DNA of 64,000 nt from Eutypa lata (Eukaryota; Ascomycota; Sordariomycetes; Xylariales; Diatrypaceae). Below are positions 12,779 to 24,005 of the stretch, in pieces. The position numbers and the translations under genes are program-made. Every line of letters starts with the position of its first letter. Positions within the stretch are counted from its first letter, which is position 1. The stretch covers positions 186,001 to 250,000 of the forward strand of contig JAKULF010000001.1 of NCBI GenBank assembly GCA_022661535.1. The letters run 5' to 3'. Under the pieces are notes generated by a model. The model saw only the letters and a list, made by a program, of their open reading frames with translations. It did no database searches and was not told the origin of the DNA.

Positions 12779-15217
12779 GCCGAAGGAAGCGAAAGGTGAC
12801 TCGTTAAGGCAGCTTCGACTTTAGCTTCTCATTACTACAGGAAATGCCCATACTACCTAACGTTTGGCAGTACTTCTCTACTGGGTGGCAAGCAGGCGTG
12901 AGCTCTGTAAGACGTGAACACTGATGAAGCCGCTGAGATTTTCCTAGACAAAAAAGAGGTGAAGCATTAATGGCGGTAATTACTAGGTGGTTAGCTACAT
13001 ACATGCAGATAGCTAATTTTGTCTTGTACGACCTCCACCTGCACTACATAAGAAGTAGGTGTAGCTTATCGTGTCTCAAAAGCTTATTAAACCAGGTAAC
13101 TTACATCTGCCAACTAAAGGAAACTCCACCCCTCGCTAGCTCCCGCAATATCCTTTTAACCTGAGTAAGTAGTTGGGTTGAGAAGGTTCAGCGACTCATC
13201 TAGAGAGAAAGGAAGCTAGAGCGGTAAAGCTTGTCTTTGCTGGTTTCTCCCTATACACTTATATATATTATATATCAATGGGGGTTATTAATATTTTGAA
13301 AGTTGAATTATTCAATGCTCATCTTGAAGAATAGTACATGTTCTTAGGTAAGTTTTTGGGTGAGTAAACTGCATGTGACAGCATGAACTTGTCATAGTTA
13401 GGTTTGACATAAGGAGGGGTTTGTGCACCCGCTAATACTGCCGTGTGGGTCAATGACACGGAAATATGTAATATGAAGGTTTTGTACTTCAAATGGTATA
13501 ATTAAGTAGGTTATTATGCAGCATGGCCAGAAGTTGCTTTAGCACAATGCAGGAAGTGAATATGTAGTTAAAGTCTGAAACGAAAAGATCATTTTTGTGT
13601 GGTACCTAGTACTGGAAGATGTATCTCCATTTCATCCAAGCTCCGTTAGGTATAGTTATGTACCTACCTACCTATGTACATATGCAGGTTTGTATAACTT
13701 CAATGTTCCTAGAGGTATGTAGGAAGTCCTACGTCCGAGGAGATATCACCATGACTCATCAAATTCCTTCAGCCCTGTGGCTGAGAATTCATTTAAGCTT
13801 TCTGCAAACCCTTCTTTGCAAGCGTCGGGTACAGTTTCAGCCCAAAAGTGGATTTATATTAGGTAACGGCTAATCAAATATCACCCATTAAAATACTACC
13901 AGAAGCAGCGAGCAAAAGACCATAACTACTTCGTATATACTCCTGATTTCTTCCTAACACTACCTAGATATAACTAAGTGTGATCATTCATGTCTTCACC
14001 GACTACCAGTCGGCTAGTCAAAAAGCATGCGGAAATCTTGCCATCCTAAGTTCTAACTACTCTATACTTTATTTTAGCCGTGAACATGCAGGCAATCAAG
14101 CCAGTTCGATATATTACAGCGTAGCAGTAGCCTCGGTCTCTTACCTAGGTAAGGAGCGCAGTAGCTTTCAGCCCTTCTCCAATGCTACCTGGGTTGGTAT
14201 TCATGCATCGCCGCCACGTTTTAGACGGGTTGGCTCACCCCCTCCCGATTACCTTTGAATCGAGAGGTCCAGTAGCGGCGACAGGGGTATCTTCAGCTAT
14301 TCTTGGCGTTTCTCGCTTGAGCATCTAATGTTTACACTATGTTGACCTTCGTTCACAGGGGCAGCATTTTAGTCTGTCGATGATCGGATCACGTACCCCT
14401 CTCTTCAGCCAGTCAGCCAGTCAGTCAAAATCGCCCCCAACGTAGAGTGATGTGGCAGTAGGTTGAGCTTGGCAGGTTGGCCTTTGTAAGGCCATTATGT
14501 AAACCGACTTAAACTCGAGCAAACGAACGCAAGTGTACATGGTCTATCCAGCACTACGGATATTACCTATAGTCATATGACTCTCTTATGAATTCTGTGG
14601 CGTTCAGCCATGCGTCGTTGGACTTCATGCCCTAGTTTCCAGACAATGTCCAAGTATGTCGTCGAGGCAGTGTCACTCCGTTCATATCCTATGGAATCGA
14701 GACGGGTCTCTACAGCACGGGGACAGATCTTCGACTGGGATATCTGCTAATACGGGATGGATTTGAGCCGAATATTGGAGCAGACACGAACCTGTCCAGC
14801 CGCTCACGATGGTGCTCTTGGCTTCGCTAAGTAGTATTGTCGGTGGCAGACGCCAGTCGTCCCCTAGATCCTAGGCTAGGATTCCTAGTCTTAATTACGC
14901 CTAGTCGGGGCTAACTCCATGCCTCACATTCTATAAGGCGTTCTTTCGTTTCCTCTGTGGCTGCTGTTGTTATTATTAGTCGTTTTTTCGGCTTCACTAG
15001 TCTCTTGGGTCATGATGAACCTCATGTATAAGAGAGGGTTTCTGCACCCTACCGGGCGAGAAGTATAAGCAAGTGGCAAGTACGCTCCTTTGCTCCTATC
15101 CTCAAGATCCAACACTACGTACCTACGCTCTTCCTTCCTCTCCGACAGCCAACCCCCTTCCCCCCTTAACACGCCACCGTCCATACAGAGAGCACGTCTC
15201 TAGTTACTACATCAACA
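12779..15217. other. Intergenic region between histidine kinase and GPI-protein genes
   Basis: About 2.4 kb with no convincing gene. It should contain the histidine kinase promoter (right of 12778) and the promoter of the secreted protein, where a TATAAG element sits near 15065, about 150 nt before its start. ACCTA/TAGGT words are frequent (for example 13660-13675) and one exact TACCTAGGTA palindrome lies at 14142-14151. An AT-rich patch is at 13258-13275. Confidence 0.55.
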
Positions 15218-16126
15218 ATGCGTACCCAAATCCAACTCGTCGCCAGCCTCGCCCTCCTGGCACCGGCAGTGGTCCTAGCAGACGTGGCCGCAGTCGAAAA
15301 GTCACGCTCGCGTCTAGCCTACGGTAACAAAAACCCCGGGGGTTACAGCCCCTTCACGAATGTGTTCGCCTCGTCGTGCGCGACGGGCTACGAGGTCTGC
15401 GAGGAGGGGTGCATCCCGATCGGCGATGTGTGCTGCTACGACGGGTCCAGCACGTACTGCGACGCGGGGACATACTGCACTACAACGGGGTGCTGTCCAG
15501 ATGGCGAGATCTGCACGCCGGGTAGTGGTGGGGCGAGCTGCGATGCGGGTTTAGTCGAGTGCGGCGATAAGTGCATGCCCTTTGATGCTACGTGCTGCGA
15601 TGATGACACGTATTGCCCTGACTTTGGCACGTGCTTGGGCGATGGTACTTGTTGTCCTCTGCTTTCGACTTGTAGTGGTGATGATGATGATGGTGACTTC
15701 ACGTCCTTTACGATTACATCGACCAGCACGTCGCCGACGACCACGGACGACTTTGAGTTCACGACTACTACGGATGATTTTGAATTTACCTCTGCTACTG
15801 CCCTTACGACTACTACTACGGATAGTGACACGCCTACAATTACCTTCACTAGCGAGCCTACGACGACTTCTACGGAAGAGGATGACGACGACGACGACGA
15901 CGACAACGACGACGACGACGACGACTTCACCTCTACCACGACTAGAGACAGCCTACCTACCACCACGAGCGAGAGCTCTACTAACGTACCGTCCTCTACA
16001 TCCTCCACGGCTACTCCATCCACGACGCCCCCTTCTCCTCCTGGTGTCCCGGGTGCTGCCGGTCACTTTGCCCCTGACACCAAAATGGCTGCGGGTATCG
16101 TCGCTGCCGCGGCTCTTCTCCTCTAA
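15218..16126 (+). CDS. Secreted, probably GPI-anchored protein with tandem cysteine modules
   Basis: Single-exon gene, 302 residues. A hydrophobic signal peptide covers residues 1-21 (cleavage probably after AVVLA). The mature part has two ten-cysteine modules, Cys54-Cys99 and Cys108-Cys152, with nearly the same spacing, each containing two CC pairs. A long Ser/Thr-rich, acidic region follows (residues 155-280), including a run of Asp residues near 227-240 that must be extended or heavily O-glycosylated. The last residues are a short hydrophobic tail (TKMAAGIVAAAALLL) typical of a GPI-anchor signal. This plan fits a cell-wall or plasma-membrane surface protein. The family is not recognised and the function is unknown; the CC-rich pattern resembles granulin-like knots, but that is only a visual likeness. 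Confidence 0.85.
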   Translation: MRTQIQLVASLALLAPAVVLADVAAVEKSRSRLAYGNKNPGGYSPFTNVFASSCATGYEVCEEGCIPIGDVCCYDGSSTYCDAGTYCTTTGCCPDGEICTPGSGGASCDAGLVECGDKCMPFDATCCDDDTYCPDFGTCLGDGTCCPLLSTCSGDDDDGDFTSFTITSTSTSPTTTDDFEFTTTTDDFEFTSATALTTTTTDSDTPTITFTSEPTTTSTEEDDDDDDDDNDDDDDDFTSTTTRDSLPTTTSESSTNVPSSTSSTATPSTTPPSPPGVPGAAGHFAPDTKMAAGIVAAAALLL

Positions 16127-16649
16127 AGATAGGGTTGCGGGAATAGCATTTCGGTTATGATGGTTATTTAGGGGTGGTTTAGGGATGATGTTTTACATCG
16201 CCTTCGTCTATTTAGGGACTTAATATTTAGCTGCGTAGGAGACAGGTATTCTAGTTTATAAATTTACGTGTAAGAACGAATTATATTTCGTGGTAGGGGT
16301 GTTCACTCGCCGATATGGCTAGCTTTCCCCCTTTACTACTCTCATATACCCCCTAAAAACAAATTATATGAAACGAATTACGATGTTTGCTGTAGTACTT
16401 GACAAGTGAATCCTGTCCACGCTTCTACCGAGGTACTTGAAATGATGACAAACACCCACAAGCCGTCAATTCAGAATCTCATATACAGCGGCCCAAGATA
16501 GTTTGATTGTTTCACATATCCAAAAGTGGTTCTATCCTGACCGTCTGCCTATCCTTGCTTCTCACAATTGAACCCCTCTAGAAGCAAAAGTAGCTTATAT
16601 ACGGTACGAGTTATGTCTATCTATAATTAAAGAAAGTACAAATCTGCCC
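16127..16649. other. Convergent intergenic region
   Basis: About 520 nt between the 3' ends of the GPI-anchored protein gene and the small minus-strand gene. It is AT-rich and should hold both 3' UTRs. No other signal was seen. Confidence 0.5.
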
Positions 16650-16928
16650 CTAAAAGTATCGATGCCAAGCTTTCTTCTTCCCCTCTAAAGCCGAGTTCTC
16701 GTGGTGGGCGCTTCCTCCGCCGCTACTGCGCCCACCTTGCGAGGAAGTGCTCCCCGTGTTCTCGTGGTGGCCTCCTCGTGTGCCTGAGCCGGCCCTAGAA
16801 CTACCTCGCGCGTCCTGGGTGTCCTTTTTGGGGGGCTCGACATACTTGACGTGGTCCTTGTGGTGATGCGTAGGGAAAGCGAGGTTTGGCGAGATGTGGT
16901 TGTTTGTTCTGTCGCTAGAAGAGGACAT
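16650..16928 (-). CDS. Small disordered protein, Gly/Ser/His-rich
   Basis: A 92-residue open frame with no intron. It starts in a good context (CCAACATGTCC) behind a leader rich in CAACAC repeats, a usual look for fungal 5' UTRs. The protein is hydrophilic and low in complexity. It carries a His cluster (THHHKDH, residues 20-26), a charged segment (YVEPPKKD), and a repeated HHEN motif (GGHHENTG and SAHHENSA) about 20 residues apart, and ends in a basic-aromatic tail (GKKKAWHRYF). No signal peptide or membrane segment is seen. I do not recognise the family. The start context and the internal repeat favour a real gene, but it could be a chance frame. Confidence 0.5.
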   Translation of the reverse strand: MSSSSDRTNNHISPNLAFPTHHHKDHVKYVEPPKKDTQDARGSSRAGSGTRGGHHENTGSTSSQGGRSSGGGSAHHENSALEGKKKAWHRYF

Positions 16929-18086
16929 GTTGGACAGTGAGGGATGATCTCCGCTTGTTGTTGGTGTTGGTGTTGGTGTTGTATGTATTGATGCTAGAAT
17001 CAGTTTGGCATCTCTCCCTGTTTCCGTGTATCGTGAGATTTGGGTTTGTGTTTGAGGCGTGTGTTAGGAGGCATATGAAAAGTTAAAAAGCATGCTGCGG
17101 TTGGTATTCCTTAAATACATTTCCAAGATTATCTCTTCGGACTGTTCGTTTGTTTGTAGAATGGCATGGACCTGGATCCTGACGAAAGGGCGGTATCTCA
17201 TGAGAGAATGTAAGTCATGGTCAAACAATATGTGTTACACGCCGAGATATCCATATGTATACGCCGGTGAGGAATGTTCTTGCGAATTATCCCGTCAGTG
17301 AAATGTGTATAAATTTAAACCTGTACAATAGCAGTGCATAGGGAAACATTCACCTCGCAGATCTACAAACCGGACTTCCTCAGGAACCCGCTGTCCCCGG
17401 TTGGTCTATACAACAATCTTTGCCTTATACTTGCTCGACTACCTATGCCTTGTCGACGACCGTGGAGAAGTACGTAGTGGTATTTCAACACGATATGTAC
17501 AATCTAAAACCAGCGATGATGACCTTTGGTGAATTTTCTGACAGGGGTGATATCTGGAACCTTATTCTAACTAAGTAAAGGTGCTGGTGCCAACACGAAA
17601 TGCGATTTGTTGTTCCGGAAGCTCTACGGGCTTAAGACAAACTAGACTTAGACAACTAGTTCCAGCAACTATGACTAGGCCCTTCCACGTTGACTTTCGA
17701 ATACGTCAGACACCATGCTACAGATACATAAAGTCAGTCACTTAGGTAGTGATCACGCCTGTACCTATCATCGAAATAGTTGAACGGTTAGCCGTCGAAC
17801 AGTTTAGCCGTCGTCTAGTAGTCCTTTAGAGACGGTCCAGGTCTCCCACCCAGACATACCATAAAGGTACAAATCCTACTTTATAATGCTTGTCTTGGAT
17901 TGCGGCCTTCAACATAAAGTAAATATATAGGCGAGATGTGATGCTAAGAAAGACACCCCTCGATATTGCAATAAGAGCCATCACACAATACACAGTAGCC
18001 AATACTTTCATTAATCTAGGGAGGAAGTCGTAATCGTGATATTAAGACGAGAAGCCAAGAGAATCATGGCTGTCAGTAGTGCATCA
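16929..18086. other. Intergenic region
   Basis: About 1.2 kb between two minus-strand genes. It begins with a (GTTGGT)n leader repeat at 16957-16981 belonging to the small gene upstream region. The rest holds short frames without coding character and the 3' flank of the CUE-domain gene. Confidence 0.5.
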
Positions 18087-19470
18087 TCATGCCTTCTTAT
18101 CTCCTCCAGCTTTCTTGTCAACCAAGCTATCGGCCATAGCATCAGCGGTGGCTTGCTTAAGTCTCTCGCTATCCTCCGGCTTGATCGGCTTGTTACCTCC
18201 CTTCGTATCCCCCTCATCTTCACTATCCCCGAGACTGAAAGGGTCGTTTTCGGCAATCGGGCTTGGTTCCACCGCGGATAGAGGCTGCCATTTACTCTGC
18301 TTGCCGGGAGGGGGAGTAGCTCTACTGTCTTTGGGAGGAACTCTAGGCGAGGCATCGTAGGCATCAATATCTTCTACCCCCTCTTTGAAGGCAACCTTAC
18401 GGCCTTCGGGTTTCGGTGATGTTGACGGTGGTGGTGATGGTCTGTGGAGGTTTGACCCTGCCCCGCGCCCTGGAGGGAGAATTAGCTATTCGGCTTATAG
18501 TATGTAAGATATAGGGAATACATACCGCCATCTGGATGTAGTCTCATGCCGGCAAAGTCATCACTAAGGACCTGAGGGTCCGCATCATAGCGTTCGTAGT
18601 CTGCACTACGTCGGCTACTCTCACCGCTTGGTCTGTCGTGACGATGTCTCGATGGTTGCGACTCATCCTCCTCCTCGTTGTACGAGTCGTCAATCTTCTT
18701 CTTCAGGTTGGTGAACCAGGTGTTGACCTGTTTCTGGGTATCGAGGAAGCCTTTGCGCAGGTTTTCCTTGATGACGGGTAGATCATCGTCGATGAAGCTG
18801 TGCTCGCGATCGTACATCTCGTTGGGCTTTAGGCCAGTAGCTTGTCGCCTAGGCTGACCACCGGGACCACGATTCGTAGTCCTTGCTTCGTAGGCGCCAA
18901 CATTCTCGTACTGCTCGGCAAGTTGACGGGCATAAAGCTCGTCGGCTTCCATCTGGGTCATGGGCGTGCGACCAACAGGTCGGGGAGGTTGAGGCGGTGG
19001 GGCAGCCTCGCGCTCGGGGTCATTCTGGATAGCGTCGGGATCACTCATACCCAGGAGGGCATTGAAGGCTGGATCGATGCGACCTCCACTCGCGGCCAAA
19101 ACGGCCTTGATAACGGAGAGATCGATGGAGGGGAAAGCCTCTTTCAGAATAATCTCATTCTTCTGCTGCTCGGTGACAGGTCGGGGAGGCTTCGCGGGTG
19201 GTGCGGAGTCTTGGGAAGCGATAGGCGCAGTTGTGGATGTGGTAGTAGCGGTGGCAGATGTAGGTTGCGCCGCGGTGGCTTCATTGTCAAGGTCGTCGTC
19301 GCTCATCTCGAAGGGTTTGACGGTAGTTGGACTTTCAGGAGCGTCCTCGGAAGTAGCGTGCTTGCTCTATAAAGTTAACTTGTTAGTTGCGGAGAGGACG
19401 AAAGTAAGAAAAAAAGCTCGGGAAATATATATATAGGCTGGCTACCCACCGTGTCTGGCGGAGCTGACAT
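18087..19470 (-). CDS. CUE-domain ubiquitin-binding protein (Cue5-like)
   Basis: Three exons on the minus strand, 19470-19450, 19366-18526 and 18469-18087, close in frame to give 414 residues. The first exon codes only MSAPPDT. The CUE domain spans about residues 72-116 (AFPSIDLSVIKAVL, then GGRIDPAFNALLGMSD), with the FP and dileucine-like positions of a ubiquitin-binding three-helix fold. A DELYARQLAEQYEN helix and a FIDDDLPVIKENLRKGF segment follow, then a charged, Pro-rich, disordered C-terminus ending KKAGGDKKA. Yeast Cue5 of this type links ubiquitinated cargo to the autophagy machinery; whether this protein does so is inference. It is divergently arranged with the DHX35-type helicase, with 776 nt between the starts. 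Confidence 0.88.
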
Positions 19471-20246
19471 GTTGAAAAAGTAGGTATGCCTGTATGCTTG
19501 TATGCTTGTATGCTTGTGCTTGGTTGGTGTTGGATAAAATGATGGATGAATTACTTCTAGGTGGAGTTTCAGAAATAGGAGATTAAGTTAGTCTCTAGTA
19601 TGCAAACTAATAGGGAATATATGGACAGGAAATTCAAAAATGGAACCTGTGGTATTGACACCTGCATATGAATGGGAACAAGTATAAATTACCTTTAGAG
19701 TAGGTATGGAGGTGCAGGTACTGAAGGTAGGTAGTCGTAATACATACGTACCATGGACCGTTTGATGAGCGGACGAGCAGACGAGGGGCTATTACACCGT
19801 GAAACAGTCACAAGGGGGGGCATTAACTTAGGTACCTTGTACAATGTATTATACTGTATGTATACATACAATCTAGGCTGCCTTTATTTACCGCCACCGA
19901 TGACGACGTGCGCCACGAACATTAACGTATGTAGGTACAAAGTAGCTGGAATTTGCGGGGTTTGTACTTAATGGATTGCGCCACACGTTCTCTGCTTCAG
20001 CCTCTGAACGTCTTCAAACTATAATAGGACGGTGTCGCATACAGGTGGTCTTGTGATCTCGATATTGAAATAGCTTTGTTGATTAGCTTAGCACAATGCC
20101 TCTCTAGTAGATAACGTTATCCGCCTTTATATTTTATATAATGCACAAGACACCCAGACACCTAAGTGATGTAGATAGGTAGTCTGGACCCAGAGATAAT
20201 GACTTAACTTTATCGCCGAAACACCACTCAAAGCTACACTCCCAAC
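19471..20246. promoter_or_regulatory. Divergent promoter region (CUE gene / DHX35-type helicase)
   Basis: 776 nt between two divergent start codons. A tandem TGTATGCT repeat lies at 19491-19517, in the 5' leader of the CUE gene. ACCTA/TAGGT words are scattered around 19700-19840. No further motif was recognised. Confidence 0.5.
19491..19517. repeat. Short tandem repeat, TGTATGCT units
   Basis: Three and a half near-perfect copies of an eight-base unit (TGTATGCT) just upstream of the CUE-domain gene. A simple slippage repeat; no function implied. Confidence 0.8.
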
Positions 20247-22322
20247 ATGACAGACTTTGATCTTAGTGCAACTTTCATACCTGCTCTCCATAAGCCCTCA
20301 GCTCTCCTACCCATTACAAAACACCGCGAAAGTTTACTCTATCTTATCGAGACAAATCCAGTCACAATTGTCGTGGGTCAGACGGGATCTGGCAAGACTA
20401 CGCAGATACCCCAGTTTCTCGAACATGCAGGATGGTGTTCTGATGGCAAGATTATCGGCGTAACTCAGGTTAGTTGTTAAATTCTACATATTCATATCCT
20501 ACCCAAGTCGTATGTTGTTGGTCATGCTAACTGAAGGTAGCCTCGGCGTGTTGCTGCCACTACTGTTGCCATTAGAGTCGCTGAAGAATATGGCTGTGAG
20601 CTAGGAAAGGAGGTCGGATATTCGATTCGATTCGAAGATCTGACGTCCGCCGCCACCCGTGTCAAGTTCTTGACCGATGGGTTACTTATCCGAGAGGCTC
20701 TAGTTGACCCTCTCTTATCACGCTATTCCGTTATTATGGTTGACGAAGCACACGAGCGGTCAATATCAACAGATATTCTCCTAGGCTTACTGAAAAAAAT
20801 ACGGAAACGGAGACCGGAACTACGTATAATTATAAGCAGCGCCACACTTCAGGCAGAAGAATTCGTTCGCTTTTTCTCCGATCAAGCAGAGGACACTAGC
20901 AGCCAGAAGCCTGATGAGAACGTAAATTCACAGATCGCAACGATCATCAGTCTTGAAGGCAGAACGTATCCGATAGACATACTATACCTAGAGTCACCTA
21001 CGGAGGACTACGTTGAAAAGGCAGTGTCGACTGTATTTGAGATTCACACGAAAGAGCTGGACGGTGATATTCTTGTCTTTCTCACGGGGCGCGAGGAGAT
21101 CGATACTGCGGTACAAGCCGTTGCGGAACGCTCCCTGCAACTTCCTCCAGCTGCACAATCAATCTCAGCTCTACCGCTCTACGCTGGTTTGTCAACCGAG
21201 CAGCAGATGTATGTATTTGATGCGCCTCCTGAGAACACGAGGAAGGTCATATTCTCGACCAACATTGCCGAAGCCTCGGTAACGATCGACGGGATCGTGT
21301 ATGTGATTGATTCAGGGTTCGTAAAGCTACGTGCCTTCGATCCTCGAACAGGCATCGAGTCCCTGACCGCCACAACAATCTCACAGGCCGCAGCAGCACA
21401 ACGTGCTGGACGTGCTGGCCGCACGAAACCTGGGAAATGTTTTCGCCTCTACACAGAAGACGCTTTTCGAGCACTCCCTGACGCAAACGTCCCGGAAATA
21501 CAAAGGTCAAACCTAGCGCCGTTCATACTACAGCTCAAAGCACTAGGAATAGATAATGTCGTACGATTCGATTACTTGACCCCACCGCCGGCAGAGCTCC
21601 TGATCAAGGCGACAGAGCTGCTTTTCTCTCTGGGGGCGGTAGATGAGTATGCGAAGCTTACTAAACCGTTGGGTATGCGAATGGCGGAACTCGCAGTTGA
21701 ACCCATGATGGCGAAAACGCTATTGACGGCCCCTAGCTTCGGCTGCTTAAGTGAGATGTTAACGATAGCAGCCATGACGAGCATTGGTTCTGTATGGATT
21801 CAACGAGATGGCGAGAAGAAGCAGATGGAGTCTGCAAGACGAAAATTCGCTGTGGAGGAAGGCGATCATCTGACTCTCCTAAATGTCTACCAGACGTTCA
21901 TAACAAAGGGCAAGAAGGAGGCGAAGTTCTGTCATGAAAATCATATTAATTTCAAATCTATGGCTAGGGCTGTCAGCATCAGATCCCAGCTCAAGCGCTA
22001 TCTCGAAAGGTTCGGGGTATCTGTGGACGAGAGTCTGAAAGCGCCTCCTGCCGAGCTAGGGGAGAAAATTAGAAGGTGTCTGACGGCTGGTTATTTCGCA
22101 CACGCCGCCAAAATGCAGCCCGATGGGAGCTTTCGCAACGTTGAAGGTGGCACTGTCCTCTACGCCCATCCCAGCTCTCTGATGTTCAACCGAAAAGCCG
22201 ACTGGGTTATATTCCATGAAGTAATGGAGACAGGCAACAAAACCTTCATACGAGATATCACTAAGATCGAGAAAGGTTGGCTTTTAGAGTACTCCTCAGG
22301 ATTTTACCAGCTTAAGGCATAA
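20247..22322 (+). CDS. dhx35: DEAH-box RNA helicase, DHX35 type
   Basis: Two exons, 20247-20468 and 20541-22322, give 667 residues. The helicase motifs are complete: Walker A GQTGSGKT (residues 44-51), TQPRRVAA at the exon junction, DEAH (142-145), SAT (in ISSATLQAEEF), and motif VI QRAGRAGR. The helicase-associated domain and OB-fold region follow (FNRKADWVIFHEVMET). The short N-terminus before the core, with no S1 or G-patch domain, and the total length fit the compact DHX35 group rather than Prp2, Prp16, Prp22 or Prp43. Members associate with the spliceosome, and the gene is absent from baker's yeast but kept in many filamentous fungi. The role here is taken from the family. Prp43-like helicases are the main alternative, but their N-terminal extension is missing. 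Confidence 0.9.
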
Positions 22323-24005
22323 TTCAGGAAGTGGCTGGGGGTCGATGGTATTCCGGGTACTGATATCCCGTCGCCCTTTTCGGAAGGACAGGTCTTATGG
22401 AAGGTGACACAGGTCGATCTATCGTTGATATGAGAATGAGATGACATAACTAGATGGTGCACACGTAATCATCGTAATACAGGCCATTGCTTGTTGAGAC
22501 GTCAATTCAAGTGCGGAAATTGGCAAATCTTCCCAAGTCGTCAAATCAAATGGCACGGTGAAAACACTACTACGTATACGAAATCGAATAATGTATATGT
22601 AGCAAGTAATTAGTATCAGTGAGGACTCGTAACTTTGTATCGATATAATACAATAATTATCATAGTCACAAAATATGTTCCACTTAAACATGTAAACAAT
22701 ACTCAACTTACAGCGTATAACATGTCTAATCACGATGCTCATACAATAGAGGAGGAGTGAATTATTCTAGCAATAATTCATCTTCCGGTCCAAGCTACCA
22801 CGCCAGACACTACCATTATATGGTAATATTTGAGTTAATACATAGTAATTGAATATTCCAGTGCACATGCCGTTGCAAGGCAAACTTACGATATGATATT
22901 TAATGTAGAATATGATGGCTACATAGGATTCCCGACATACGTAGAACCTAGACTCCCCGCTCATATTACTTGACCGGCCACTTTGCTAAGTACTGTATGC
23001 TCATCTTTCCTTCATTTAGCACCGCCACCTGCGCTTTTATGATATACAAAAAATCAGCTGATTAAGCCCTCGTGAACATCCCGACATAATGCCTTGCTAC
23101 ACTAGGTAGGGTATACTTTGCTGTTCAAGGCCTGACTTTTACATTGGAGGGGGGACAGTTGGCCGTGATTCTTACTGACGTAACTGACTTTCCCCTGGGT
23201 CTAATTATACCATTTCTCGAAGCAACTATTATACACAGGAGTGAAATCTAATATTAGAGATATGGATTAACCGAAATTGTTTCTCAGGATGGTCCGTTAG
23301 AAGCCACCACCTTAGTAGTGAGGCATCTCTTCAAAACCCCATGATAGCTATTGCCGCCGAAAGCTTAACCAGCGAGGAATTATCCCACTAATCATGTGCC
23401 TAATAAGCAAGTCTACCTACAAGCATTATTCCAGTGGCTATACTACTGTCTTATGCAGTGGAACTTGGTGTGTTGAGGTTAAGTGGTACTCTAATATCCT
23501 GGCTACTACGAGCGAAGTCCGCGTCGATCGATTTGAGGCACTGTAATAATTAATATCTTACTGAGATCTAGTTCACTGTGACGTGATTTTCGCGATGTCC
23601 AGGATTCTGTATGGCGGGTTGACTCGAGTAGTGTTTAGATCAGCCCTGTGATCTACATGCTTACATGGACTTCGATGTGGTGGTACAAGGACTAAGGTTA
23701 GCGAAATCTAGGTAAGCAGGGATAACTGTGAACTTCCTACGCCTACATCTACCTGTTCTGCCTGTCTACTACTTACTCCCCATGAACGATAAACTAAAAT
23801 CTAACGTGAGGAGCTTATGTTAATCTCCTGGCTGTGATAGCCATCCCACCATAACATCAGCCACTTCAGCTGCGACCGCAGTCGAATCCTATGTGCCTGG
23901 GAACCTAATAAGTTAAAGTGGTGGTATAAATTGGACTCTTTCCTCCTCTTAGCTGTATGGGAAAGCAAACACCATTTCATGTGTAAATAGTAGGCATTAT
24001 TCAAA
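22323..24005. other. Intergenic region between helicase and GH79 genes
   Basis: About 1.7 kb, AT-rich, with no gene seen. It contains the helicase 3' flank and the GH79 promoter. Short frames on both strands (up to 107 codons) lack domain or composition support. Confidence 0.55.
23925..23932 (+). promoter_or_regulatory. TATA box of the GH79 gene
   Basis: TATAAATT sits 81 nt before the start codon at 24006 and is directly followed by an inverted CCAAT-type ATTGG. This is a clean core promoter layout, which fits a regulated secreted enzyme. Confidence 0.5.
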
